A DNA stretch of 64,000 bases from Streptomyces flaveolus (GTDB taxonomy: Bacteria > Actinomycetota > Actinomycetes > Streptomycetales > Streptomycetaceae), in the NCBI RefSeq assembly GCF_000716535.1, contig NZ_JNWV01000025.1, forward strand, positions 88,131-152,130, read 5' to 3'. Position 1 is the stretch's first letter. Every line of letters begins with the position of its first letter. Of the stretch, positions 24,623 to 33,383 are shown in pieces. Position numbers and translations under genes: made by a program. Below the pieces are notes generated by a model that did no database searches, was not told where the DNA came from, and saw only the letters and a list, made by a program, of their open reading frames with translations.

Positions 24623-25621
24623 TCACCCCTCCCCCGTCACCGTCCGCAGATAAGCACCGAGCCGGGCGATCGCCGACGGGTTGCGGGGGCTCTCCACCAA
24701 GTCGGCGTAGTCCAGGGCGACGATCCGCCGGTGCCTGATGGCGGAGACGTCGCGCAGCGGGGCGTAGGAGAGCAGGAACTTCTTCTTCCGCTCCGCGCTC
24801 ACATCACCGTAGTCGCAGATGACGATGACGTCCGGGTCGCGCTCGACGACGCTCTCCCAGCCGACCGTGGTCCAGGAGTCCGCCACGTCGTGCAGGACGT
24901 TGACCCCGCCGGCCTCGGTGATGATCTGCTCGGGGGCGGCGTAGCGGCCGGAGGTGAAGGGTGTGTCCTGGCCGCTGTCGTAGAGGAAGACCGAGGGGCG
25001 GTCGGCGCCCTCGGGGGCCTTCGCCCGCACGTCGGCGATCTGTTTCCGGAAGCCGTCGATCAGCGCGTCGGCCCGTTTCTCGACGCCGAACAGCCTGCCC
25101 AGGTTGGTGAGGTCGGTGTAGAGGGCGTCCAAGGGCGGCATGATGCCCCGCGAGGTCTTCGTACGGCCGTTGCGGCAGGACTCGGTGAGGACGTACGAGG
25201 GGATCCCGAGCTTCCGCAGGGCGTCGGGGGTGAAGCCGCCGTCCTCGCGGAAGCCGTAGTTCCAGCCGGCGACGACGAGGTCGGCGCGGGCGTCGAGGAC
25301 GTTCTCCTTCGTGAGCTGGTCCTTGGAGAGCCAGGGCACCTTGTCGTACCCGTCCTTCCACGGCACCCGGCTCAGGTCGCCCCTGTCGTCGGGCATGGCG
25401 AAGCCGGCCATGCGGTCCTCCAGGCCGAGCGCGAACATCAGCTCGGTGATGCCGACGTCGTTGGTGACGACGCGCTCGGGGACCTTGTCATAGGTCACCT
25501 CGCGGCCGCAGTTGGTGAGGGTGACCGCCGGGGATCTCTCGTCCTCGGCGGACTCGACCGTGGCGCCGCAGCCTGTGGCGGTCACGGCGAGACAGAGGGC
25601 GGTGGCGAGCAGCTTGCGCAT
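24623..25621 (-). CDS. btuF: cobalamin ABC transporter substrate-binding lipoprotein (BtuF-like)
   Basis: This periplasmic-binding-like lipoprotein has 332 residues: signal peptide with lipobox VTATGC (Cys about 18), then two alpha/beta lobes joined by a long helix, as in BtuF/FhuD proteins (ERVVTNDVGITELMFALG, RADLVVAGWNYGF, ERDPDVIVICDYG). By sequence alone it could bind a siderophore or heme. The cobalamin riboswitch upstream of the operon argues for vitamin B12 or another corrinoid. It is the last gene of the permease-ATPase-binding protein operon, 8 bases after the ATPase gene. Confidence 0.82.
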   Translation of the reverse strand: MRKLLATALCLAVTATGCGATVESAEDERSPAVTLTNCGREVTYDKVPERVVTNDVGITELMFALGLEDRMAGFAMPDDRGDLSRVPWKDGYDKVPWLSKDQLTKENVLDARADLVVAGWNYGFREDGGFTPDALRKLGIPSYVLTESCRNGRTKTSRGIMPPLDALYTDLTNLGRLFGVEKRADALIDGFRKQIADVRAKAPEGADRPSVFLYDSGQDTPFTSGRYAAPEQIITEAGGVNVLHDVADSWTTVGWESVVERDPDVIVICDYGDVSAERKKKFLLSYAPLRDVSAIRHRRIVALDYADLVESPRNPSAIARLGAYLRTVTGEG

Positions 25622-25629
25622 GGGGGTCC

Positions 25630-26397
25630 TCAGGTGGTGGGCGGAAGCAGGTCGAACAGGAGCTGGACGGCGCCGGTCCCGGGATGCCGTACCGGGTGCG
25701 CGCGGATGCCGAACACCTCGGCGAGCAGGGCGGGGCGCAGGACGTCGTGCGGTGGGCCGGCGGCGACGATGCGGCCCTTGTCGATGACGTACAGGACGTC
25801 GCAGTGGGCGGCATCGAGGTTGAGGTCGTGCAGCGCGGCCAGCACGGTCAGGCCGCTGTCCCGGACCAGGGCGAGGACGTCCAACTGGTGGGCGATGTCC
25901 AGATGGTTGGTGGGTTCGTCGAGGATGAGCACCCGGGGCTGCTGGGCGAGTGCGCGGGCGATGAGGACCCGCTGTTTCTCGCCTCCGGACAGGCCGGGGA
26001 ACCCCCGGTCGGCGAGGTGGGCGACGCCCGTGCGGTCCATGGCCCGCGCGCAGATCTCCCGGTCGGAAGCGGCCGTGCGGCCGCGGTGCGGCAACCGCCC
26101 CATGGCGACCACCTCGGCCACGGTGAAGTCGAACTCGGCCGACGACTCCTGAGGCAGCGCCGCGAGCGCGCGGGCGGCGGCCCGCGGGTCCATGGCGTGC
26201 AGGTCGTCGCCGTCCAGCCGCACCGCTCCGGCGGCCGGCCGCAGCGCCCGGTACACGGTGCGCAGCAGGGTCGACTTGCCGCTGCCGTTGGGGCCGACGA
26301 GTCCGACGAACGTCCCGCTGTCCGCGGCGAGCCGGACGCGGTCGACCAGCCGGGCTCCGGCGGCCTCGATCGTCACCTGGTCGATGTCGAGTCGCAC
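25630..26397 (-). CDS. btuD: ABC transporter ATPase (BtuD/FecE type)
   Basis: This nucleotide-binding subunit of a type II importer has 255 residues. It has Walker A GPNGSGKST, Q-loop ALPQESS, signature LSGGEKQR, Walker B RVLILDEP and switch His in ALHDL. The GTG at 26397 starts two bases after the permease stop. Energy from ATP drives uptake of the ligand held by the binding protein; the riboswitch points to cobalamin. Confidence 0.9.
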   Translation of the reverse strand: MRLDIDQVTIEAAGARLVDRVRLAADSGTFVGLVGPNGSGKSTLLRTVYRALRPAAGAVRLDGDDLHAMDPRAAARALAALPQESSAEFDFTVAEVVAMGRLPHRGRTAASDREICARAMDRTGVAHLADRGFPGLSGGEKQRVLIARALAQQPRVLILDEPTNHLDIAHQLDVLALVRDSGLTVLAALHDLNLDAAHCDVLYVIDKGRIVAAGPPHDVLRPALLAEVFGIRAHPVRHPGTGAVQLLFDLLPPTT

Positions 26398-26399
26398 GC

Positions 26400-27455
26400 T
26401 CAGCGCCCCCCGAACGCGTAACCGCCCCGCCGCATCAGCAGCAGGAACGCGGGCACCCCGACGACCGCGGTGATGACACCGACCGGCAGTTCGGCCGGGG
26501 CGAGCAGCAGCCGGGACAGCACGTCCGCCCACACCAGCAGCACCGCTCCCGCGAGCGGGGCCACCGCCAGCACCCGGCGGTGGTCGGCACCGACCAGCAT
26601 GCGCACGACGTGCGGCACCATCAGCCCGACGAAGCCGATGGCCCCGCTGACCGCGACGACGGTTCCCGTGACGGCGGCGGTCACCAGGAACAACTCCCGC
26701 CGCAGCCGGGCTGGTGGGACGCCGAGGGCGGCCGAGGTCTCGTCCCCCATGGCGAGGGCGTTCAGCGCCTCCGCCCGCCACCGCAGCCACACCCATCCGG
26801 CGGCCACGGTCACCGCGGCGAGCGGTACCTGCGCCCAGGTGGCGCCGCCGAGGCTGCCCAGCAGCCACATCATCGCCGACCGGGCCGCCTCGCCCCGGGC
26901 CGCGCCGAACACCATGACCGCGGTGGCGGCCTCGAAGCCGTACGCCAGCGCGGTGCCCGTCAGGATCAGCCGCAGCGGGGTCAGTCCGTGCGGCGAGCGG
27001 GCCACGGCGTACACGAGGGCCATGGCGGCGAGCGCCGAGGCGAACGCCGCCACCGACAGCGCCCACACCCCGAGCCCGGCGAGAGCGCCGAGCAGGATGA
27101 CGGCGTTGGCGCCCACCGCCGCACCGGAGGAGATGCCGAGGACGAACGGGTCGGCCAGCGCGTTGCGGACCATGGCCTGCACGGCCACGCCGACCGCCGC
27201 GAGCCCCGCCCCGACGACGGCGGCGAGCAGGACCCGGGGCAGCCGGATCTCCCAGACGATGGTGTAGGGGGCCGCGTCGCGCGCGTGCAGGGTGCCGCCG
27301 GTGAGCCCCGCCCACAGGAGGCGGAGCACGTCGGCCCAGCCGATTCCGGCGGCGCCGAGTCCGACACCGCACATGAGGGAGAGCGCCAGCAGCGCTGCCA
27401 GCCCCAGGCCGAGCGGCAGCGCGGGTATCCGGCAGGGGGCCGTTCTTCGACGCAC
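26400..27455 (-). CDS. btuC: FecCD/BtuC-family ABC permease
   Basis: This inner-membrane permease has 351 residues with about ten helices, the FecCD length. Conserved patches are RLPRVLLAAVVGAGLAAVG, NALADPFVLGISSGA, FVGLMVPHVVRM and the C-terminal ELPVGVITAVVGVPAFLLL. The GTG at 27455 is chosen because AAGGA lies 9 bases upstream and the first helix follows; the longer open frame upstream overlaps the riboswitch. It is the first gene of the operon, about 75-120 bases downstream of the riboswitch. Confidence 0.88.
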   Translation of the reverse strand: MRRRTAPCRIPALPLGLGLAALLALSLMCGVGLGAAGIGWADVLRLLWAGLTGGTLHARDAAPYTIVWEIRLPRVLLAAVVGAGLAAVGVAVQAMVRNALADPFVLGISSGAAVGANAVILLGALAGLGVWALSVAAFASALAAMALVYAVARSPHGLTPLRLILTGTALAYGFEAATAVMVFGAARGEAARSAMMWLLGSLGGATWAQVPLAAVTVAAGWVWLRWRAEALNALAMGDETSAALGVPPARLRRELFLVTAAVTGTVVAVSGAIGFVGLMVPHVVRMLVGADHRRVLAVAPLAGAVLLVWADVLSRLLLAPAELPVGVITAVVGVPAFLLLMRRGGYAFGGR

Positions 27456-27529
27456 GGTGGGGCCGTCCTTCGCACGGGCCGCCGCGAGACGTCGAACGGG
27501 GACGGCCCGTACGGCCGTGCCGGCCGCGC

Positions 27530-27685
27530 GGCCCCCTCTCGCAGTCCGCGGCGAGCAGTCAAACGGGTCGCTGAACCCTCCGCGGGCGATCGGGCTCGCG
27601 CGAGGACCACAGGTCCCCGCGCACACCGTTGCGGGTCAGCGCCGGACTCTCACCGGACTTCCCCCACGGGAGGCAAGGCGAGCCT
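27530..27685 (-). ncRNA. cobalamin riboswitch
   Basis: On the minus strand the leader contains GGTGAGAGTCCGG (27654-27642), GCTGACCCGCAACGGTG (27640-27624) and the B12-box-like GAGCCCGATCGCC (27597-27585), in the order and spacing of the adenosylcobalamin riboswitch. Cobalamin binding should turn off the downstream importer genes. The 3' expression platform runs to the btuC start; boundaries are approximate. Confidence 0.88.
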
Positions 27686-27727
27686 AACAAACGGCTCACC
27701 GGGGGCGCGCGTACCGGCGGTCGGTGG

Positions 27728-28029
27728 TCAGACGGCCTGGAAGACGAGGACCGCGTTCTGGCCTCCGGAGCCGAACGACGTGCTCAGGACGGCATCCATC
27801 CGGCAGGTGCGGGCGGCTTTGGTGACGATGTCGAGGTCGATGCCGGGCTCGGGGGTGTCGAGGTTCGCGGTCGGGTGGATGGTCTGGTGGCGCAGCGTCA
27901 GGACGCACACGGCGGCCTCGACGCCCCCGCGGCTCCCAGGGAGTGGCCCAGGATGCTCTTGGTGGCCGTGACGGGCGGCGGTTGACGGAAGACCCGGTGC
28001 AGCACGGCGGATTCCATGCGGTCGTTCAC
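27728..28029 (-). pseudogene. C-terminal remnant of a FabF-type ketosynthase, frameshifted
   Basis: The last 75 or so codons read as the end of a type II beta-ketoacyl synthase (RHQTIHPTANLDTPEPGI and STSFGSGGQNAVLVF). Upstream, in a neighbouring frame, VNDRMESAVLHRVF and TATKSILGHSLGAAG give the preceding part, with the conserved active-site Lys and His. One base seems to be missing near 27928 in a run of G. The N-terminal two thirds, including the catalytic Cys, are absent. It is a decayed gene, not an active enzyme. No partner FAS or PKS genes lie nearby. Confidence 0.8.
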
Positions 28030-28332
28030 CCGCACCGGCCCGGATCGAAGCCACCGCGGCCCTCAGGCACCTGCTCGCCCGGCGGCCCCGGCCGGCCGGT
28101 CACCGGGTGGTGCACTGCCCCGCTCGCGTGGCCCGCGGGGTGCGGAGCCTGCGCGTCCGGCTGGACCCGGGTGAGAGCCGGACGTAACCACCGACCGGTG
28201 ACGTCTGTGACCGTTCTGTGGCACACGGGGGCACAACGAACCGCCCCCGGGACGGGTCGTACTCCACATGACGGCCGGGGAGGGAACCGTCCTCACCGGC
28301 ACCCAGCGCATCACACCGCACAGGGGGACACC
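28030..28332. other. intergenic stretch between the ketosynthase remnant and a secreted protein gene
   Basis: I see no supported gene here. The part near 28030-28090 may be further decayed sequence from the ketosynthase. The part near 28200-28332 should hold the promoter of the secreted-protein gene that starts at 28333. Confidence 0.4.
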
Positions 28333-28950
28333 ATGACGATCCGGACGCGGGGCATCCGCGGCACTCTGACGGCCCTGGCCACCGGCACCGCCCTCGCCTT
28401 CGCGGCGGTCCCGGCGACGGCTGCCGCCGGCACCGCCGGGGCACCCGCCTTCCTCGACCCGGCGGAGCTGCCGCCCCACCCGTCGTCGCCCTGGTACGCC
28501 GGCCCGGTCACCGCCGGCCAGCCGGACCCGCTGCCGATCTGCGTCGGCGAGGCGCTGCCGTCGGTCTCCGTGCACCGCTCCTACTGGACGGAACTCGACA
28601 CCAACGCCCTGCAGGTCACCGTCGTCGAGCGCGACGAACAGCACGCCGCCGACTTCGCCGCCCTGCTGCGCGAGGACCTGGCGGGCTGCGCGAAGAAGCT
28701 CGCGTCGCAGTCCCCGGACATCACGGCGGCGAAGAAGTACTACGGCAAGGTCAAGGTGGCGGAGGGCGCCCACGTCTACGGCATCCACACCGCCGCGTCC
28801 TGGGGCGCCTCCGACATCGCCCTGTTCTCGGTCGGCCGCGACGGCAGGACCGTGACGGTCGTGAAGTGGTCCCAGATGGGCACGTTCCGCGACGCCCCGG
28901 TCAAGGCCTTCAAGACGACCACCCGAACGGCGGTCGACAAGCTCTCCTGA
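28333..28950 (+). CDS. secreted hypothetical protein
   Basis: This exported protein of 205 residues has a clear Sec signal peptide (RTRGIRG, a hydrophobic core, and cleavage near TAAAG at about 30-33). The mature part contains two Cys, in ICVGEALP and LAGCAKKL, which may form a disulfide, and a Lys-rich C-terminal half (KKYYGKVKVAEG). I do not recognise a family. A remote resemblance to extracellular sensor domains of the PknH type is possible but unproven. The ATG at 28333 follows AGGGGGA. A strong terminator follows the gene. Confidence 0.75.
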   Translation: MTIRTRGIRGTLTALATGTALAFAAVPATAAAGTAGAPAFLDPAELPPHPSSPWYAGPVTAGQPDPLPICVGEALPSVSVHRSYWTELDTNALQVTVVERDEQHAADFAALLREDLAGCAKKLASQSPDITAAKKYYGKVKVAEGAHVYGIHTAASWGASDIALFSVGRDGRTVTVVKWSQMGTFRDAPVKAFKTTTRTAVDKLS

Positions 28951-28960
28951 ATCCCGTCAG

Positions 28961-29006
28961 GACGCGGTTCTCCGGTGGGTCGGACGGCCCACCGGAGAAC
29001 CGCGTC
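28961..29006. terminator. strong terminator hairpin
   Basis: There is a perfect 19-bp stem (arms 28961-28979 and 28988-29006) with an 8-base loop, starting 10 bases after the stop of the secreted-protein gene. It is one of the longest perfect hairpins in the window and is very likely a factor-independent terminator. Confidence 0.85.
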
Positions 29007-29137
29007 GACGTCACGTGCCTACAGTGGAGAGAAGCCTCCACCCGCCTGGCCGCGCACGCGGTACGCCGTCCGGGGCCTTCGGTGCCGGACGCCACATCAC
29101 CCGCCCGATGGTGGGTACTCCCGCAGAGGAGGTTCCG

Positions 29138-29494
29138 ATGTTCGAGGCATCCGATATCCGTGAGTGGCGAGGTCACGACGTCGTCGACCCGAAGGGTCAC
29201 AAGATCGGCGTCCTGGAGTCGGTCTATGTGGACACGTCCACCGACCAGCCCTTCTTCGCCACGGTGACCGTGGGCATGCCCACCCGTCGCCGTCTGGTGT
29301 TCGTGCCGCTCCCCGGTGCGACGGTCGGTCCCGGCTACCTGAAGGTCGCCCACAGCAAGGACCAGGTCAAGAAGGCTCCGGCGATCGACCCCGACGGCGA
29401 ACTGCCCGTCGCCGAGGAGCCGGGTGTCTTCGCCCACTACGAGCTGACCTACACGCCCGGCGCCGGCGGCGAGCGACGCCTGGCCCGCCGCTGA
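29138..29494 (+). CDS. PRC-barrel domain protein
   Basis: This is a small soluble protein of 118 residues. Residues 3-80 fit a PRC-barrel (IREWRGHDVVDPKGHKIG, LESVYVDT, RRLVFVPLPGATVG), a fold found in RNA-processing and photosynthetic proteins and in many stress-linked actinobacterial proteins. Its function is unknown. The ATG follows AGAGGAGG. The next small membrane-protein gene starts 26 bases downstream, and the two may be cotranscribed. Confidence 0.85.
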   Translation: MFEASDIREWRGHDVVDPKGHKIGVLESVYVDTSTDQPFFATVTVGMPTRRRLVFVPLPGATVGPGYLKVAHSKDQVKKAPAIDPDGELPVAEEPGVFAHYELTYTPGAGGERRLARR

Positions 29495-29520
29495 CGCTCC
29501 GAAGCCCGCCGGGAGACCCG

Positions 29521-29694
29521 ATGAGTGTGTTCCTGTTCCTGATCCTCGTGGCCGTCGTCCTGGGCATCATCGGATTCGTCGTCCACGGCCTGCTCTACCT
29601 GCTGGTCATCGGCGCGGTCGTGCTCGTCCTCGACCTCGTCTACGCCGGCGTGCGCTTCCGCCGGGGAAGCAGCAGGCACCGCCTCGTCCGCTGA
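29521..29694 (+). CDS. small hydrophobic membrane protein
   Basis: This 57-residue protein is almost entirely two closely spaced transmembrane segments (FLFLILVAVVLGIIGFVVH and LLYLLVIGAVVLVLDLVY) followed by a basic tail. Similar short hydrophobic proteins are widespread in Streptomyces and have no assigned function. The ATG at 29521 follows CGGGAGA. Confidence 0.7.
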   Translation: MSVFLFLILVAVVLGIIGFVVHGLLYLLVIGAVVLVLDLVYAGVRFRRGSSRHRLVR

Positions 29695-29839
29695 CCGGAC
29701 GCGACGCCCCCGCCGCCGCGGACGTGGCGCGTTCGGTGCCGCTCGCGCGTGGAGCGAGTGCCCCGCCGTGAGCGACGGTTCCCAGCGACGAACGACGCGG
29801 TCGCGCGTTCCCCGCGGATGACGGCAAGCTGGTACAGAC

Positions 29840-31045
29840 ATGCCCATAAGGGTCGTACGGCAGGGAGCGGTCGTGGATGGTGCGCAGAGCATGACCGTAG
29901 GCGTGCTGGGTTCCTACGGCGGCCGGAACGTGGGCGACGAGGCGATCCTCACCGCCCTGCTGGACAGCGTCCGGGCAGGCCGGCCCGACACTCGCTTCGT
30001 GGTGTTCTCCCGAAGTCCCCAGCACACCCGCCGGGTCCACCCGGATGTCGAGGTCGTCGGGTGGGAGGGCGTCTGCCGGGAAGGCATCTCCGCGCATCTG
30101 CGCCGGCTGAGCGTCCTGGTGCTCGGTGGCGGCGGGATCCTCTACGACACCGAGGCGCGACGCTATCTGCGAACCGCCCGCACCGCCCAGGAACTCGGCG
30201 TGCCCGTCTTCACCTATGCCGTGGGGGCGGGGCCGCTCACCGACGAGTCGGACTGCGCGTGGGTCCGTACGGTGCTCTCCGACGCGGTCGAGGTGACCGT
30301 GCGCGACGAGGAGTCGAAGCTCGTACTGGAAGAGGCCGGGCTCGACCGGCCCGTCCTGGTCACCGCCGATCCGGCGCTGCTGCTGGAACCCGGCGGCCGC
30401 GGCGCGGCGCTGCTGCGGGCCGAGGCCGTACCGCGCGGCGTGCGCCTGGTGGGCATGAGCGTGCGGGAACCCGGGCGAGCGGCGGAGCACCTGGACGAGG
30501 AGGGGTACCACCAGCTCCTCGCCAGTGTCGGTGACTTCCTCGTCCACCGGCTGGACGCGCATGTCGTCTTCGTCTCCATGGAACGCGGCGACATCCGGCA
30601 CGCGCACGCGGTGGCGTCACGGATGGCGGAGGCGGACCGCTGCACCGTGCTGCACGGCGATCACGGGCCGCAGGAGGTCCTCGACATCGTCAAGCAGCTC
30701 GATCTGGCCGTCGGCATGCGGCTGCACTTTCTCATCTTCGCCGCGCTGGCCGGGATCCCCCTGTTGCCCCTGCCCTACGCGGGCAAGGTCTTCGACTTCG
30801 CCCAGCAGGTCGGCGCGCCGGCCCTGCGCGGTGTGGTCCGGGAGACGTCGGGGCTGCTGCTGGCGGAGGTGGACCGCCTGTGGGACGAGCGGCGCGCCCG
30901 GGTGGCGGACACGGCCGTGCGTACGGCGGCGATGCGGCTGCGGGCGGCCCAGACGGCCGAGCGGCTCCTCGCCTATCTGGACAGTGTCGCCGCGCACGAC
31001 GTCGTACGCCGCGGCATGCCCGTGACGGCCTCCGCCGCGGGCTGA
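29840..31045 (+). CDS. polysaccharide pyruvyl transferase family protein
   Basis: This protein of about 401 residues has the CsaB/WcaK fold: an N-terminal GVLGSYGGRNVGDEAIL, the Gly-rich VLVLGGGGILYD, TADPALLL, and the C-terminal VGMRLHFLIFAALAGIPLLPLPYAGKV. Family members transfer pyruvate from PEP as a ketal onto cell-wall or capsular polysaccharides; the acceptor here is unknown. The ATG at 29840 has no obvious ribosome binding site; a GTG at 29873 has GGGAG five bases upstream and could be the true start. It is followed 36 bases later by the FAD oxidoreductase gene, suggesting an operon. Confidence 0.82.
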   Translation: MPIRVVRQGAVVDGAQSMTVGVLGSYGGRNVGDEAILTALLDSVRAGRPDTRFVVFSRSPQHTRRVHPDVEVVGWEGVCREGISAHLRRLSVLVLGGGGILYDTEARRYLRTARTAQELGVPVFTYAVGAGPLTDESDCAWVRTVLSDAVEVTVRDEESKLVLEEAGLDRPVLVTADPALLLEPGGRGAALLRAEAVPRGVRLVGMSVREPGRAAEHLDEEGYHQLLASVGDFLVHRLDAHVVFVSMERGDIRHAHAVASRMAEADRCTVLHGDHGPQEVLDIVKQLDLAVGMRLHFLIFAALAGIPLLPLPYAGKVFDFAQQVGAPALRGVVRETSGLLLAEVDRLWDERRARVADTAVRTAAMRLRAAQTAERLLAYLDSVAAHDVVRRGMPVTASAAG

Positions 31046-31081
31046 GGCAGACGGCCACCGGTTCTCCGAGGGGAGTGAGAC

Positions 31082-32491
31082 GTGTCCTACCTGATGCCGC
31101 CGCGCGTTCCCCGCACGGTGGAGCTTCCGCCGCGCAAGGCTCTGCACGCGGGGTCGACGCAGGTACTGGTGATCGGCGGCGGCCCGGCCGGCATCGGCGC
31201 GGCCCTCGGTGCCGCCAACGCGGGCGCCGAGGTGGTCCTCGTGGAGCGCTACGGGTTCCTCGGCGGCAACGCCACGGCGGCGCTGGTGATGCCCCTGATG
31301 AGTTTCCACAACGAGGTCAAGCAGGCCGTGGCCGGCGACACCACCCGCCTGCTGCCGCCCGATCACGGCGAGGGCGAGCCGGTCGTCGGCGGGGTGCTGT
31401 GGGTGCTGCTCGACCACCTGGTGCGCGCGGGAGCGGCGATCCGGCCCTCACTGGAGACCGGCTACACCGTGCCCTTCGATCCGGAGCTGTTCAAGCTGGT
31501 GGTGTACGAGCTGCTGGAGATGCACGAGGTCCGTACGCTCCTGCACGCCTTCGCCTCCGACGTCCTCAGCCTGCCGGACCGGGCGCGTGCGGTGTTCGAG
31601 ACGAAGTCCGGGCCCCTCGTCATGGACGCCGACGTCATCGTCGACTGCACCGGGGACGGGGACATCGCCGCGGCGGCGGGGGCCGCGTACGAGATCGGCC
31701 GGCCGGAGGACGGCTGGACGCAGCCCATGTCGCTGATGTTCCGCATGGTCCGCTTCGACCACGACGACTTCACGGCCTACACCCGCGCCCACCCGGACCA
31801 GTGGCGGGGCGTGCACGGGCTGTGGGACCTGGTCCGCGCCGCCACGGACGCCGGGGAGCTGGACCTGCCCCGCGAGGACGTGCTCTTCTTCGCCACCCCC
31901 AACGCCGGTGAGGTGGCGGTGAACTCGACCCGCATCACCGAAGTCCTCGGCACCAGCGTGTGGGACCTGACCCGGGCGGAGTTCACGGCGCACCGGCAGA
32001 TGGCGCAGATCGCCCGCTTCCTGCGCGAGCGGGTGCCGGGCTTCGCGGACTCCTACGTCGTGCAGAGCGGCGTCCACGTCGGCGTGCGGGAGACGCGCCG
32101 GATCGTGGGCGAGTACCAGCTCACGGGCGACGACGTGCTCACGGCCCGCACCTTCCAGGACGCGATCGCGCGCGGTGCCTACCCGGTGGACATCCACAAC
32201 CCGAGCGGCCGCGGCACCACGCTGAGACGGCTGCCGCGCGGGGAGTCGTACGACATCCCGCTGCGCTGCCTCTTCCCCCGGGGGGTGGACCGGGTTCTGG
32301 TCGCGGGCCGCTGCATCTCCGGGGACCACGTGGCCCACTCCTCCTACCGCGTCATGCCGATCTCCATGGCCACCGGACAGGCGGCGGGCGTGTGCGCGGC
32401 CCTGGCGGCGACCCAGGGCCGGCAGCCGCGGGACGTCTCGGTGAGCGCGGTCCAGCGGGAGCTGCGCGCCCAGGGCGCCAGTCTGCGCTGA
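31082..32491 (+). CDS. FAD-dependent oxidoreductase
   Basis: This flavoprotein of 469 residues has the N-terminal FAD-binding motif VLVIGGGPAGIGAALGAANAGA (about 28-49), ERYGFLGGNATA, the second contact DVIVDCTGDGD and the C-terminal RVLVAGRCISGDH. These match the FAD-dependent oxidoreductase group (PF12831-type) annotated across bacteria without a defined substrate. There is no signal peptide. The GTG start follows GAGGGGAG. It is probably cotranscribed with the pyruvyl-transferase-like gene. Confidence 0.85.
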   Translation: MSYLMPPRVPRTVELPPRKALHAGSTQVLVIGGGPAGIGAALGAANAGAEVVLVERYGFLGGNATAALVMPLMSFHNEVKQAVAGDTTRLLPPDHGEGEPVVGGVLWVLLDHLVRAGAAIRPSLETGYTVPFDPELFKLVVYELLEMHEVRTLLHAFASDVLSLPDRARAVFETKSGPLVMDADVIVDCTGDGDIAAAAGAAYEIGRPEDGWTQPMSLMFRMVRFDHDDFTAYTRAHPDQWRGVHGLWDLVRAATDAGELDLPREDVLFFATPNAGEVAVNSTRITEVLGTSVWDLTRAEFTAHRQMAQIARFLRERVPGFADSYVVQSGVHVGVRETRRIVGEYQLTGDDVLTARTFQDAIARGAYPVDIHNPSGRGTTLRRLPRGESYDIPLRCLFPRGVDRVLVAGRCISGDHVAHSSYRVMPISMATGQAAGVCAALAATQGRQPRDVSVSAVQRELRAQGASLR

Positions 32492-32580
32492 GCCGCCCGC
32501 CGTTCACCCGGACGGCTCAATCTCGGCGCCGGATCGGGGCCCGGGCGCATAACCGGGCGACCGCCGGTGAGACATCGGGC

Positions 32581-33357
32581 ATGGAGGAACTCGCACCGGG
32601 CGGCCGGCTACCGGCTCCGCGCCGCCCGACCGGATCCGACGTCGTGTTCACGGCGGACTTCGCTTCGGAGACACAGTGGGTCGCGGGTCGCTCGTGGGCC
32701 TATCCGGACGGCGGCCCGGTCAATCCGGACGACGACAAACTGGACTACCTGGTGCCCGACGCCGACCACAGCCGCTCCGGGGTCTTCCGGGCCACCCGCC
32801 GGCCGGACGGCAGATGGAACACCGGACTGCTGACCACCGAGGGCAGCGAGGAGGGGTTCACGGTCCGGCCGGGTGACGTGCTGGAGGCCCGCGTACGGCT
32901 GCCCCTGGAGATCGGCGCCTGGCCGGCCATCTGGACCTGGCGGGACGGCGACCAGGAGATCGACGTCTTCGAGTACCACCCGGACCACCCGGACCTGCTG
33001 GAACTCACCAACCACGTGCGCGGCGCCGACCGCTATGTGCACGACGACGCCGTCCGCCCCGGCGCCTGGGTGGACCTGCGCACCGACTTCGGGCGCCGTT
33101 CGGTGGTCTGGTGGCTGAACGGCGCGCGGGTGTTCTCGGACGGGCGGGGCGTGGGCCGCGCCTGGCACGCCTATCTGATCGTCAATCTCTCGGTGAGCGC
33201 CGGGCGTTACCATCCGCCGCCCGAGGCCGACACCACCGAGATGAGCTTCGAGGTGAGCAGTCTCGTCGTACGGCGTCCGGGTGCGGACGGCAGGGACGAG
33301 GGGGACGTCGGTGGTGAGCACAGCGGGGCCGCCGCCGTGGGCGGCCCCGCCGGGTGA
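32581..33357 (+). CDS. GH16-like beta-glucanase fold protein
   Basis: This protein of 258 residues has a concanavalin-like jelly-roll. The GH16 catalytic signature ExDxxE is present as EIDVFE within DGDQEIDVFEYHP. Flanking conserved strands are EARVRLPLEIGAWPAIWTW and VVWWLNGARVFSDG. It lacks a signal peptide, unusual for this family, so it may act inside the cell or be exported by another route. The ATG at 32581 is weakly supported. It follows the FAD oxidoreductase by 89 bases. Its substrate is unknown, but a link to polysaccharide metabolism fits the pyruvyl-transferase-like gene upstream. Confidence 0.75.
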   Translation: MEELAPGGRLPAPRRPTGSDVVFTADFASETQWVAGRSWAYPDGGPVNPDDDKLDYLVPDADHSRSGVFRATRRPDGRWNTGLLTTEGSEEGFTVRPGDVLEARVRLPLEIGAWPAIWTWRDGDQEIDVFEYHPDHPDLLELTNHVRGADRYVHDDAVRPGAWVDLRTDFGRRSVVWWLNGARVFSDGRGVGRAWHAYLIVNLSVSAGRYHPPPEADTTEMSFEVSSLVVRRPGADGRDEGDVGGEHSGAAAVGGPAG

Positions 33358-33383
33358 GACCCTGCCGTCCGGCCCGGTGAGCC

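Noticed and set aside
27671..27688. possible DtxR/DmdR iron box (TTAGGCTCGCCTTG on the minus strand)
   Set aside because: Only about 13 of 19 consensus positions fit by eye. The adjacent cobalamin riboswitch explains regulation of the operon better.
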